Positions 25,030 through 34,114 of a stretch of DNA of 64,000 nucleotides are shown in pieces. Positions within the stretch are counted from its first letter, which is position 1. The number at the start of each line of letters is the position of its first letter. Made by a program: the position numbers and the translations under genes. This stretch comes from an uncultured Atopobiaceae bacterium (GTDB taxonomy: Bacteria > Actinomycetota > Coriobacteriia > Coriobacteriales > Atopobiaceae), in assembly GCA_910579165.1 (NCBI GenBank), contig CAJTTF010000003.1, positions 62,001 through 126,000 of the forward strand, in the 5' to 3' direction. The notes below the pieces were generated by a model that was not told the origin of the DNA, made no database searches, and was given only the letters and a program-made list of their open reading frames with translations.

Positions 25030-25147
25030 GTCTGACTTACGATTGGCTTGGGTTGCTGAGCAAGACAACAGCCAGAAGAGCTCGACAATCATACGACAAT
25101 CATATATAAGACTTTAACAGCTATATGCACAAATATAAGGAGCATGC

Positions 25148-26401
25148 ATGAGTGAGAAAGTTCATTATTTCACTTCAGAATCGGTGACAGAAGGACACCC
25201 CGATAAGGTCTGCGACCAGATATCTGATGCAGTTCTCGACGCTATCCTGCGTGAAGAAGCGCGTCTGCAAAAAGAAGGCTATGTAGCAGATAACGGACAG
25301 GCAGCAAACGTGGACAACGTGCGTTGCGCCTGTGAGACGTTTGCAACGACGGGCATGGTAACTGTGATGGGCGAGATTCGCACACAGGCCTATATCGATG
25401 TCCAAGAAATTGCGCGTGATGTTATTAAGCGCATTGGCTACGATAACGCCGTCTATGGTTTTGACGGTCAAACGTGCGGCGTCCTCAGTTCCATTCACGA
25501 GCAATCTCCAGACATCGCCATGGGCGTCGACGAGTCTTATGACGTGCAAAAAGGTGTCACCGATGCCGAGTTAGACAAAATTGGAGCAGGCGATCAGGGG
25601 ATGATGTTTGGATACGCTTCCGATGAAACCCCTGTACTCATGCCCATGCCTATTTACGCTGCGCAAAAGCTGGCAGAGCGTCTCGCGCAAGTGAGAAAAG
25701 AAGGAATCGTCCCGTATTTGCGTCCCGATGGAAAAACTCAAGTGACAGTAAAGTATGTTGACGATAAACCCACAGAAATCACCACCATCGTTGTTTCAAC
25801 GCAGCATGATGCAGATGTGGAATCGATGGACGTCATTAAGAAGGACATGATTGAATACGTCATTAAGCCTGTTCTTGATGAGATTGGCTTGCCCTGGGAA
25901 GATGCAGAGATTCTTGTGAACCCCACGGGTCGCTTTGTTCTTGGAGGCCCTGCAGCTGATACTGGTCTTACCGGAAGAAAGCTCATTGTTGATACATATG
26001 GCGGCATGGGCCGTCATGGTGGGGGTGCCTTTAGTGGAAAAGATCCCACCAAAGTTGATCGTTCCGCTGCTTATGCTGCGCGCTGGATTGCAAAGAATGT
26101 TGTGGCAGCAGGACTCGCCAAACGTTGTGAAGTTGAACTTGCCTATGCCATTGGAGTTCCGCGTCCTGTGAGCGTTTTGATTGACACCCAGGGCACGGGC
26201 GTTGTAGAAGATGCCAAGATTGAAGAAGCTGTCAAAAAGGTGTTTGATTTGCGTCCCGGAGCTATCATCCGCGATCTTGATTTGCGTCGTCCTATCTACG
26301 AGAAAACCGCTGCTTATGGCCACTTCGGGCGCGACGATAAAGATTTCACGTGGGAACAGCTCAACAAGGTCGAAGCACTGAAAGACGCGGTTGCCGCTTA
26401 G
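25148..26401 (+). CDS. metK: S-adenosylmethionine synthetase
   Basis: Makes S-adenosylmethionine from methionine and ATP; it supplies the methyltransferases encoded nearby (trmD, rsmD). The 417-residue product contains SVTEGHPDKVCDQISDA at the N-terminus (methionine/ATP site), the signature GAGDQGMMFGYA, VNPTGRFVLGGPAADTGLTGRK and the P-loop-like GGGAFSGKDPTKVDRSAAY. A ribosome-binding site AAGGAG lies six bases upstream. Two insertions relative to E. coli MetK near residues 35-55 and 195 are within the range seen in Gram-positive bacteria. It has its own promoter candidate and is followed 36 bases later by priA. Confidence 0.97.
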   Translation: MSEKVHYFTSESVTEGHPDKVCDQISDAVLDAILREEARLQKEGYVADNGQAANVDNVRCACETFATTGMVTVMGEIRTQAYIDVQEIARDVIKRIGYDNAVYGFDGQTCGVLSSIHEQSPDIAMGVDESYDVQKGVTDAELDKIGAGDQGMMFGYASDETPVLMPMPIYAAQKLAERLAQVRKEGIVPYLRPDGKTQVTVKYVDDKPTEITTIVVSTQHDADVESMDVIKKDMIEYVIKPVLDEIGLPWEDAEILVNPTGRFVLGGPAADTGLTGRKLIVDTYGGMGRHGGGAFSGKDPTKVDRSAAYAARWIAKNVVAAGLAKRCEVELAYAIGVPRPVSVLIDTQGTGVVEDAKIEEAVKKVFDLRPGAIIRDLDLRRPIYEKTAAYGHFGRDDKDFTWEQLNKVEALKDAVAA

Positions 26402-26437
26402 GGCGCTGCTCTTGTTATAAGAAGCGCTGGGTGTCTC

Positions 26438-28849
26438 ATGAACCTTGCCGAAGTCGTTCTAGACATCCCTACGCGCTCCCTTGATGCTCCCTTCACCTAC
26501 CTGGTTCCCCAAGAGCTGGTTTCTCAGGTCCGTGTAGGCTCTCTCGTCCTCGTTCCTTTTTCTGGACGCGGTGCTTTTGGATACGTCGTGCGTACAAGCA
26601 GCGATACGACTGCTTCAGGTGGGCTTGATCCCTCAAAGCTTAAAACTATCAAAGAAGTTATTGGGACACCTGTTTTTAATGAGCAACAGGTTTCGCTTGC
26701 TTTTTGGATGGCGCATGAGTACGCCTCACCGCTGCCAGCAGTTTTTCGTCTCTTTTTACCTCCTGGGCAGACGCAAGCCATTGCCAAGGCTAAAAAGGAT
26801 GGTTTCGAGAAGAGCCTTCGTGCGGCAGCCTCTCAGACAGAAGAATGGGTATCTCTTGCAGAGTCTGTACCCTCGTCTTCAAATGGAGTGGTTTCAGAGG
26901 ATGGAGATAAATTTTTTTCAAACGAGACTCGCGCTGTTGAGCAGTCATCTAATTTAATCAAGGAGCGCTCTTCTGAAGAGCATCGCCAATCGGCTACAAA
27001 AGTGAGGCGCAATGCCTATCGACAACAAGAAATCTTGGCAGCCTTAGAAGCAGGTCCTCAAAAAGTGAGCGAGCTAGCAGCTCTTATTCCAGGCGCCCGT
27101 GGCGCTCTTGCGGCCCTTGCCAAGAAGAAACTTATCAGAAGGTTTAGCGAACGCCTTTCTCAAACCGTTCAAACACAAACATCCCTTTCGTCGGCCCAAG
27201 CCGCGCGTCCGCAGCACCTCACACAAGGGCAGACTGACGCGCTTCACCAGATTCGTGCGGCGTCAAACAAACAAGACGGAAGTGCCGTTCTTGTTAAGGG
27301 CGTTACGGGATCGGGCAAGAGCGAGGTCTACCTTCAAGCCATCGAAGAAGTTCGCGCCCAGGGCAAGTCTGCCATTGTGCTTGTGCCAGAAATCTCTCTT
27401 ACGGCGCAGACGGTTGGACGTTTCAGGAATCGCTTTGGCGATGATATTGCCATCTTACATTCTCGCCTCACAACAAGGGAAAAGCTCTGCGAATGGACAC
27501 GCATACATGATGGTAGAGCTCACGTTGTGATAGGGGCGCGCTCAGCACTTTTTGCGCCACTTGATAATCTTGGTCTCATCGTGATTGATGAAGAACACGA
27601 AAACTCTTACAAGCAAGACCAGGCACCTCGTTATGTAAGTCGTGATGTGGCAAAGAAAATGGCTGAGCTGAACGGAGCAGCTCTTGTTTTGGGTTCGGCA
27701 ACGCCTTCCTTTGAGGCGCTCCACATGAGCCAGCAGAGATCAGATTGGTCGCTTGCGCTCATGACGGAGCGCCCCGGCGAGGCTTCCCTTCCACACATTA
27801 CGATTGTCGACATGAAGCATGCGCTAAAGGAAAAAGGAGCCACTCAAGTTTTTTCCAACGAGCTTAAAAATGCGCTCATCCAAACCTACGAGGCGGGAGA
27901 GAAGTCTGTTCTCCTGCTTAATCGACGCGGTTTTGCAACATTTCTCATGTGTAGCGATTGTGGTTGCGTTCCTGAGTGCCCGCACTGCTCCACATCGCTT
28001 ACCTATCACGAGCGTACGCATGAACTTGCCTGCCACACTTGTGGGCGCACGTGGCCCCTGGGATTTGGCTCGCAAGCCCTCAAATGCCCCAACTGCGGTT
28101 CTTCTTATCTGGGAGCTTATGGCATTGGCACGCAGCGTGTAGAGGATGAGATTGCGACATTTTTGCCGGATGCACCCCTTTTCCGCATGGATGCTGACAC
28201 GACACGCACACGCGGAGCGCACGAGGAAATCCTTGAGGCCTTTGATGAGAAGGAACGTTCAATTCTTCTGGGTACGCAGATGATAGCGAAGGGACTCGAT
28301 TTTCCCGAGGTGACCCTTGTGGGTGTTATTAATGCCGATACTACCTTAAAGTTTCCAGATTTTAGGGCTTCCGAGAAAACCTTTAACTTGCTTGAACAAG
28401 TTGCCGGAAGAGCTGGACGCGGCGAGCGTTCCGGACGTGTTTTTATCCAAACCTTCTGGCCAAATCATCCAGCTATTCGTGAGGTAGCACAAAATGATCG
28501 CAGCACTTTTGAGAGCATAGAGCAGGAAGAGCGCAAAGAGATGCAGTATCCACCCTACGCACGGCTGGGAAACATTATCATTTCTGGTACAAACGCCAGC
28601 AGGGTTTCTACAGTGATTGACGCTTTTGCCGCACATCTTAAAGAAGAGCTAGCCGGCCGCGAGAATTGGCACGTATTGGGACCTGCCTCCTGTGTTAAAG
28701 CTAAGGTAAAGGATCGCTACAGAAAGCACGTGTTAGTGAAGGCCCCTCTGGGAAGTGACCTTGGTCAGCTCTTTTTGACAATCAGCAAGAGCATCGACAC
28801 TAAAGGGGTCTCTGTGGCACTTGACGTTGATGCCTATGATATGTTGTAG
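26438..28849 (+). CDS. priA: Primosomal protein N' (PriA helicase)
   Basis: 3'-5' DNA helicase that restarts stalled replication forks. The 803-residue product has the N-terminal DNA-binding domain (VLDIPTRSLDAPFTY start), then an unusually long Ser/Glu-rich linker at about residues 125-200. A winged-helix region and the helicase core follow: Walker A GVTGSGKS at 288-295, DEEH box IVIDEEHENSYKQD, and motif III GSATPSFEA. The zinc module carries eight cysteines in CxxC pairs (CSDCG, CPHC, CHTCG, CPNCG). Helicase motifs V and VI (GTQMIAKGLDFPEV, QVAGRAGRGER) are intact. It sits upstream of def and fmt, the order priA-def-fmt found in many bacteria. Confidence 0.95.
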   Translation: MNLAEVVLDIPTRSLDAPFTYLVPQELVSQVRVGSLVLVPFSGRGAFGYVVRTSSDTTASGGLDPSKLKTIKEVIGTPVFNEQQVSLAFWMAHEYASPLPAVFRLFLPPGQTQAIAKAKKDGFEKSLRAAASQTEEWVSLAESVPSSSNGVVSEDGDKFFSNETRAVEQSSNLIKERSSEEHRQSATKVRRNAYRQQEILAALEAGPQKVSELAALIPGARGALAALAKKKLIRRFSERLSQTVQTQTSLSSAQAARPQHLTQGQTDALHQIRAASNKQDGSAVLVKGVTGSGKSEVYLQAIEEVRAQGKSAIVLVPEISLTAQTVGRFRNRFGDDIAILHSRLTTREKLCEWTRIHDGRAHVVIGARSALFAPLDNLGLIVIDEEHENSYKQDQAPRYVSRDVAKKMAELNGAALVLGSATPSFEALHMSQQRSDWSLALMTERPGEASLPHITIVDMKHALKEKGATQVFSNELKNALIQTYEAGEKSVLLLNRRGFATFLMCSDCGCVPECPHCSTSLTYHERTHELACHTCGRTWPLGFGSQALKCPNCGSSYLGAYGIGTQRVEDEIATFLPDAPLFRMDADTTRTRGAHEEILEAFDEKERSILLGTQMIAKGLDFPEVTLVGVINADTTLKFPDFRASEKTFNLLEQVAGRAGRGERSGRVFIQTFWPNHPAIREVAQNDRSTFESIEQEERKEMQYPPYARLGNIIISGTNASRVSTVIDAFAAHLKEELAGRENWHVLGPASCVKAKVKDRYRKHVLVKAPLGSDLGQLFLTISKSIDTKGVSVALDVDAYDML

Positions 28850-28890
28850 GATACAGATACACGTAAAAACAAACCGCGTCTCGAACACCT

Positions 28891-29451
28891 ATGTCCCACT
28901 ATACAGAAAACAACTCGTCCTCGAAACCAGCATCCCCACTTTCCCTTTCCTACATGGGAGATGGTGTGCTCTTGCAAAAGGCCGAGCCTGTCACAGAGAT
29001 TACTCCTGAAATTGAGGATCTGGCTAGCGCTATGATTGACCTTATGTACGAAGAAGAAGGAGTGGGTCTTGCCGCTCCTCAAATTGGTCGCAGCATTCGC
29101 CTCGTTGTTATTGACTGTGATTATTCCGATAAACACTCGCGCAATCCCTATGTGCTGGTCAACCCTCGAATACTTAAGGTGAGTGACGAAGTAGCTTCGG
29201 AGTTAGAAGGCTGTCTTTCGTTTCCCGGTGCCACCGTGAAGATTGAACGACCCGTTGGCGTTATTGTGGAAGCAGAGAATCTTGAGGGTGATACGCTTCG
29301 TTATGAGGCCGAGCATTCTCTTTTGGCACGCTGCTTGCAACATGAAATTGATCATCTCGATGGCATCACGATGCTTGACCATCTGGGACCCATTGCCCGT
29401 ACCAAGGCTGCAGCTAAAGTGAAAGAAGAACTTAGAGGTATGGGGGAATAA
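28891..29451 (+). CDS. def: Peptide deformylase
   Basis: Metallohydrolase that removes the formyl group from nascent proteins. The 186-residue product carries all three family motifs: GVGLAAPQIG, EGCLSFPG with metal ligand Cys108, and QHEIDHLDG with His151, Glu152 and His155. About 15 polar N-terminal residues precede the usual start, so a later initiation cannot be excluded, although no ATG with a better site is seen. It lies between priA and fmt, with which it acts: Fmt formylates initiator tRNA and Def reverses this on the peptide. Confidence 0.96.
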   Translation: MSHYTENNSSSKPASPLSLSYMGDGVLLQKAEPVTEITPEIEDLASAMIDLMYEEEGVGLAAPQIGRSIRLVVIDCDYSDKHSRNPYVLVNPRILKVSDEVASELEGCLSFPGATVKIERPVGVIVEAENLEGDTLRYEAEHSLLARCLQHEIDHLDGITMLDHLGPIARTKAAAKVKEELRGMGE

Positions 29452-29480
29452 ACCAGACCTTAACGAGAAGAGGATAGAAA

Positions 29481-30413
29481 GTGAATCTTGTATTTCTTGG
29501 AACGCCAGAATTCGCTGTTCCGTCACTGAACGCACTTCTTGCCCAAAACTTTCAGATTTCTTGCGTAATCACACGCCCCGATGCTATTCGCAAACGCGGC
29601 AAAGAGCTTTCTCCCTCACCTATAAAGGAAGTGGCACAAGCGAATGGAATTTCCGTCCTTGAGACAAAAACAATTACCCCTGACATTTGTGCACAGGTGA
29701 AAGATTTAAAGCCAGATGTAGCAGTAGTCGTTGCGTTTGGTGCACTTCTGCCGTCCGAGTTTTTGGCCATTCCTGCTAAAGGTACGATCAATGTACATGC
29801 ATCGCTCTTGCCTCGCTGGCGCGGTGCCGCTCCTATTGAGCGATCGCTTTTGGCTGGTGACGAGATAACGGGCGTATCAATCATGCGTGTTGAAGAGGGA
29901 CTAGATTCTGGTCCGTACTGCGCCCAAACAGCAACGCCCATTGGCGATAAAACCTCGAGCACTCTCACGAAGGAATTAGCGCAGATGGGAGGAGAGCTTC
30001 TTGTTCATGCCCTTGAAGCTATCGAGCAGGGCTCCGTACAATGGACTGAACAGGATGAAAAACAGGTGAGTTTGGCACCAAAAATCTCTAAGAAAGAGAT
30101 GCTTTTATCTCCGGAAAAAACATTGCAAGAAAATTTTCGTATTATTCAGGCTTCAAGTAAACGTGCACCAGCGAAATTTCTGCTTTCTCTTGGAGGAGAG
30201 AAAAACATACGGATTCGTGTTGTGGAAGCGCGTGACGCATCATATGCAAAACTGGAGCCTTTTGAAGCTTCCATCCAAGATAATCGTCTCCTTTTGGGAG
30301 CTCATGATGGCACGTTTGAAGCAGTTCGCCTCATTCCAGAAGGCAAGAAAGAAATGAGCGGTGAAGCTTTCGTTCGCGGTCTCACACATGCTGAAAGTTT
30401 AAGATGGGGGTAG
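29481..30413 (+). CDS. fmt: Methionyl-tRNA formyltransferase
   Basis: Adds a formyl group from 10-formyltetrahydrofolate to Met-tRNAfMet. It has a GTG start with GAGGA 8-12 bases upstream; 310 residues. The N-terminal transferase domain begins VFLGTPEFAVPSLNAL, and the catalytic Asn104-x-His106 lies within NVHASLLPRWRGAAP, followed by GVSIMRVEEGLDSGP. The C-terminal OB-like tRNA-binding domain is complete. It is 29 bases after def. A small TTAGCG/CGCTAA hairpin without a T-run follows the stop. Confidence 0.96.
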   Translation: MNLVFLGTPEFAVPSLNALLAQNFQISCVITRPDAIRKRGKELSPSPIKEVAQANGISVLETKTITPDICAQVKDLKPDVAVVVAFGALLPSEFLAIPAKGTINVHASLLPRWRGAAPIERSLLAGDEITGVSIMRVEEGLDSGPYCAQTATPIGDKTSSTLTKELAQMGGELLVHALEAIEQGSVQWTEQDEKQVSLAPKISKKEMLLSPEKTLQENFRIIQASSKRAPAKFLLSLGGEKNIRIRVVEARDASYAKLEPFEASIQDNRLLLGAHDGTFEAVRLIPEGKKEMSGEAFVRGLTHAESLRWG

Positions 30414-30582
30414 GAATGCGTTATTAGCGCCCACGCTAAGAGTCTTGATGATTGTGAGTCCTTAAGACCCTTCTTTGTTTATACGCGCATGGAAAGATTT
30501 GATGATAGAGGGCATATTAAGAGGCTCGATACTATTGTCTCAAAAGTTTGATGATGATATCCCCTTATAAGATTCGAGGATA

Positions 30583-31314
30583 ATGCAGCTCATAAATATA
30601 CACTCAATGGCCACCTCTTTGACAGAGAAGCATATCTTGTTTGTAGGGGCTTCGCCAGAGGAGATTGCTTCCCCCAAAAGCATGAGGCTGCCCCTCACGG
30701 AATCCCAGTCATTCTATGACTACATTGTGGCGGTTGATGGGGGAGCCAACTGGTGTAGAAAGTACCATGTGAAACTAGATGCTTTTATCGGTGATGGAGA
30801 TACGCTCAAAAAAGGTACCATGCGCTGGATAAGAAGAACAGCTTCAGAAATCATCTTATGCAATCCCCATAAAGATGACACTGATTTTTCCTTGGCGCTC
30901 AAAACATTTCTTTCACGGTATAGCACTACATCTTGTGCTGTTGACTGTATTGGGGTACTGGGAGGAAAGCTGGAGCATCTCCTGGGTGTGCTGGGAGTAT
31001 TGCAGAGAGTCTGTACTCAATATCCCTACTTTCGTTTCTCACTGAAGGGAGTTTCTCAAACTGTGCGCATACTTTCACATCCTGGAAACGAATGTGTCGA
31101 GATTGTTAAGGAGTACCTTGCAAATGTGGGGGATGATTTTTCGGTCGTGCCCTTGACGCGTTGCCTTATAAGCGAAAGTGGATGCGAGTGGAATCTGCAG
31201 CGAAAGATGCTCCTTCCGCTTGCAGATAGAGGAATTTCAAATAGAGTGAAAACGAAAGATGCGCGAATTAGCGTGCAGAAAGGCGTCGCTCTAGCGTTCT
31301 TTTCTCATGAATAA
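30583..31314 (+). CDS. Thiamine pyrophosphokinase (divergent)
   Basis: Probably transfers pyrophosphate from ATP to thiamine to make TPP. The 243-residue product follows the family pattern: VAVDGGANWCRKYHVKLDAFIGDGD (canonical GDFDS is here GDGDT), then HKDDTDFSLAL (canonical KDxTD), then LGGKLEHLLG (canonical GGRxDH). The C-terminal part has SESGCEWNL...GISN, matching the S-x-x-G-x-x-W and SN motifs of the thiamine-binding domain. Three signature positions differ from the norm, so activity should be taken as likely, not certain. About 20 extra residues precede the domain. The gene stands alone, with rpmB convergent only eight bases after the stop. Confidence 0.75.
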   Translation: MQLINIHSMATSLTEKHILFVGASPEEIASPKSMRLPLTESQSFYDYIVAVDGGANWCRKYHVKLDAFIGDGDTLKKGTMRWIRRTASEIILCNPHKDDTDFSLALKTFLSRYSTTSCAVDCIGVLGGKLEHLLGVLGVLQRVCTQYPYFRFSLKGVSQTVRILSHPGNECVEIVKEYLANVGDDFSVVPLTRCLISESGCEWNLQRKMLLPLADRGISNRVKTKDARISVQKGVALAFFSHE

Positions 31315-31321
31315 TCAGGCG

Positions 31322-31510
31322 TTAGCCTCTTACGAGATTGCCTTTTTTAAGACAGCGTGTGCAAACGTTGAGCTTTGCTTTCTTTCCGTCGCGCACCACA
31401 GCCACCTTTTGGATATTGGGCTTGAATTTGCGAATTGACACACGATGCGAGTGGCTGATTGAGCGACCAGCAACCGGATGCTTTCCACAGATATCACATA
31501 CTTTTGACAT
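31322..31510 (-). CDS. rpmB: 50S ribosomal protein L28
   Basis: 62-residue ribosomal protein beginning MSKVCDICGKHPVAG, with SHSHRVSIRKFKPNIQ in the middle and VCTRCLKKG near the end. The two CxxC pairs mark the zinc-binding (C+) form of L28; zinc-free paralogues replace it under zinc starvation in some actinobacteria. An AAGGAG site lies seven bases before the ATG. It is transcribed alone on the minus strand, divergent from the ABC exporter. Confidence 0.97.
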   Translation of the reverse strand: MSKVCDICGKHPVAGRSISHSHRVSIRKFKPNIQKVAVVRDGKKAKLNVCTRCLKKGNLVRG

Positions 31511-31599
31511 GGTTTGTCTCCTTATGGGTGACGGGAAGAATGCAGTTCAAGCGCTGCAATGATTCTTCCTTATGCTTGTTCGTAAATTCGCGAAGGAAA

Positions 31600-31608
31600 A
31601 ATATACCA
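31600..31608 (-). promoter_or_regulatory. Candidate extended -10 promoter element of rpmB
   Basis: On the minus strand the sequence TGGTATATT is a TGn-extended -10 element about 95 bases upstream of the rpmB ATG. It lies back-to-back with a plus-strand TATAAT at 31627-31632 that could serve the ABC exporter, so the two divergent promoters share about 30 bases. Confidence 0.4.
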
Positions 31609-31626
31609 CAGTTTTTCAATAATAGC

Positions 31627-31632
31627 TATAAT
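31627..31632 (+). promoter_or_regulatory. Candidate -10 element of the ABC exporter operon
   Basis: Perfect TATAAT about 77 bases upstream of the preferred start of the first ABC gene; no convincing -35 hexamer is seen at 16-18 bases. Confidence 0.35.
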
Positions 31633-31708
31633 TTACGCTGCTGTTTCGCGGTTCTCGCAGAGCGGGCACGCCGCGGTCACCATACCTATTTTGAGCTGGA
31701 GTTTTCTT

Positions 31709-34114
31709 TTGACTATTTTTAAATTTCTTAAAGGACATACGCTTGGAACGATGCTCGTATGCATTTTTCTTGTGCTGGAAGCCATTTTTGAGCTTCAGTT
31801 GCCTACTATCATGAGTCAAATTGTCGATACGGGCATCCAGCAAGGGGGCATTGAGTATCCCGTACCAAAGCGCATTCAGGCAACCGCCCTCACTCAACTT
31901 GAAATGTTCATGCCCGTAAACGATATTGATACCGTTGAATCCAGCTATGGAGCGGCAAATGAAAACGGCATTCGTTATCTCAATAAAAACGTTCCCAACA
32001 AAGAGAAAGAGGCAACAGGAAAGCTTGGCGCTGTTATGGTCATGCCTGAGTGTGCGGCCATGGCCTTAAAAGATGGTGTTGACCTCACAAAAGTCATGAG
32101 CTCGGTGCAGCAGGCACAAAGTGCAGATACTTCTACGTCGTCCAGCAGGACTACACCTGCAACGTCGCCTCAACTTATAAGCTCGCTAGCGCCGCTTCTG
32201 AAGGACAAAAAACTTGACTTGGATGAAGTGAGCCTCCTTTACTCGCAAGGCATTGTGACCAAAGATGAACTTGTTTCGGCTGCAGAACGGATGAATGATT
32301 CGCTTGGTGCAATTTCCGGTTCTTTGGTCTCGCAGCGCGCTATAGCGTATGTTCAAGATCAATACGAGGCGCAGGGGATGAATCTAGATTCTGTAAGAAT
32401 GGAATATCTTTCCACGACAGCTTGGCGCATGTTGGGCGTCTGTGTTGGTATGGGCATTTCTGCCATCATTGTTACGTTTATCGCCTCACGAATTGCCGCA
32501 AAAATTGCTCAGGAGACCCGCTCCCGCCTTTTTTCCAAAATTATGAAGTTTGGCGCTACAGAGATCGATAAATTCTCTAACGCTTCCCTCATCACCAGAA
32601 CCACCAACGACGTGACGCAGGTTCAGATGGCACTCGTTATGCTGCTGCGTATGGTCTTTCTTGCCCCAGCCATGACAGTCGTTGCTCTCATTCAGGTGAC
32701 ACTCATGCACTCGGGCCTGGAATGGACGATTGGGGTTGCCGTTATTGCAATTGGGGCTGTGATGGGTATGCTGTTTGGACTCACGATGCCAAAATTTAAG
32801 CGCATGCAGTCACTCATTGACCGCGTGAATCTCATCGCAAGCGATATCCTCAATGGCCTTTTGCCTATTCGTGCTTATGTGCGCGAGGAATATGAAGAAA
32901 AGCGCTTTGAAAAGGCCTCCACTGATCTTATGAAAACGCAGCTATTTACCAATCGCGCCATGTCTCTGTCCATGCCAGCCATCATGCTCGTTATGAACCT
33001 GATTTCGCTTTTGATAGTCTGGTTTGGAGCACAAGCCATCGACAGTGGCACCTTGCAAGTGGGTACCATGATGGCTTTTATTTCCTATACGATGGAAATT
33101 GTCATCAGCTTTATGGTTCTTGCCATGGTATCCATCATGCTGCCCAGAGCTGAGGTATCTGCTAAGCGCATTAATGATGTGCTCGATCAAAGTATTGCTG
33201 TTACCGATCCCGTAGAACCTTGCATCATTGATTCTGATGAGCGTGGCATCCTTGCCTTTGACGACGTGACCTTCTTCTATCCTGGAGCCGATGAGCCAGT
33301 AATAAAGAATGTGAGTTTTGAGACGGCACCTCACGAAGTGACGGCAATCATTGGTCCTACGGGTTCAGGAAAAACAACGGTTGCCAAGTTGATTCCCCGC
33401 CTGTTCGACCCTACATCTGGAACCATTACGCTTGACGGTGTCAATATTCGCGACCTTTCGTTAAGCGACTTGCGCGCCCGCATAGGATATGTGCCTCAGC
33501 AGGGTTTGCTTTTCTCGGGAACGATTGAAGATAACATCAAGTTTGCTGATAAACCAATCTCAGACGAAGCTATGCAAGAGGCCGCGTCCGTAGCGCAAGC
33601 CACAGAGTTTATCGACGAGAAAGAGGAGGGCTACCATACGCACGTGGCCCAAAAAGGTTCAAACGTGTCCGGCGGTCAGCGTCAGAGGCTATCCATCGCC
33701 CGGGCTCTTGCGAAAGATCCAGAAGTTCTTGTTTTGGACGATTCGTTCTCGGCGCTTGATTACAAGACAGATGCAAAACTGCGTGAAGCTCTTGCGCAAG
33801 ACGAACACAACATGGCGCAAGTCGTTGTGGCGCAACGCGTCGCTTCTATCATGCATGCCGCCGAAATCATCGTTTTGGATAACGGAGAAGTCGTTGGACG
33901 GGGTACGCATGAAGAACTATTGAAGTCCTGTACGACTTACTTAGAAATAGCCTCCTCTCAGCTCTCTCCAAAGGAGTTGGGGATGACTGAAAAAGAGATT
34001 GAAAAGAGACTTAAAAAACCCGAAGCAAAAGTCTCGCGTAAACAAGATGAAGAGATTGATGCGCTTGGCAACAGCATCAAAAACTCTCGCACTCCGAGAG
34101 GAGGTGATGCATAA
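31709..34114 (+). CDS. ABC exporter half-transporter 1, degenerate ATP site, large extracellular insert
   Basis: Type IV ABC exporter (transmembrane and ATPase domain in one chain), substrate unknown. The TTG start at 31709 has CTGGAG seven bases upstream; TTG 31691 is in frame. The 801-residue product has TM1 near residues 10-30, then an insertion of about 190 residues (45-235) rich in polar and helical sequence before TM2. Such inserts are known as extracellular domains in BmrCD-like pairs. The ATPase domain has Walker A GPTGSGKT (549-556), signature VSGGQRQRL, but Asp678 replaces the catalytic Glu (LDDS) and Gln709 replaces the switch His (VAQR). The partner supplies a normal Glu and His. 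The C-terminal 60 residues are charged. Confidence 0.9.
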   Translation: MTIFKFLKGHTLGTMLVCIFLVLEAIFELQLPTIMSQIVDTGIQQGGIEYPVPKRIQATALTQLEMFMPVNDIDTVESSYGAANENGIRYLNKNVPNKEKEATGKLGAVMVMPECAAMALKDGVDLTKVMSSVQQAQSADTSTSSSRTTPATSPQLISSLAPLLKDKKLDLDEVSLLYSQGIVTKDELVSAAERMNDSLGAISGSLVSQRAIAYVQDQYEAQGMNLDSVRMEYLSTTAWRMLGVCVGMGISAIIVTFIASRIAAKIAQETRSRLFSKIMKFGATEIDKFSNASLITRTTNDVTQVQMALVMLLRMVFLAPAMTVVALIQVTLMHSGLEWTIGVAVIAIGAVMGMLFGLTMPKFKRMQSLIDRVNLIASDILNGLLPIRAYVREEYEEKRFEKASTDLMKTQLFTNRAMSLSMPAIMLVMNLISLLIVWFGAQAIDSGTLQVGTMMAFISYTMEIVISFMVLAMVSIMLPRAEVSAKRINDVLDQSIAVTDPVEPCIIDSDERGILAFDDVTFFYPGADEPVIKNVSFETAPHEVTAIIGPTGSGKTTVAKLIPRLFDPTSGTITLDGVNIRDLSLSDLRARIGYVPQQGLLFSGTIEDNIKFADKPISDEAMQEAASVAQATEFIDEKEEGYHTHVAQKGSNVSGGQRQRLSIARALAKDPEVLVLDDSFSALDYKTDAKLREALAQDEHNMAQVVVAQRVASIMHAAEIIVLDNGEVVGRGTHEELLKSCTTYLEIASSQLSPKELGMTEKEIEKRLKKPEAKVSRKQDEEIDALGNSIKNSRTPRGGDA

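Noticed and set aside
24959..25147. SAM riboswitch upstream of metK
   Set aside because: None of the consensus elements of SAM-I, SAM-II or SAM-IV could be recognised; only a tandem repeat and a promoter-like TATAAT are seen.
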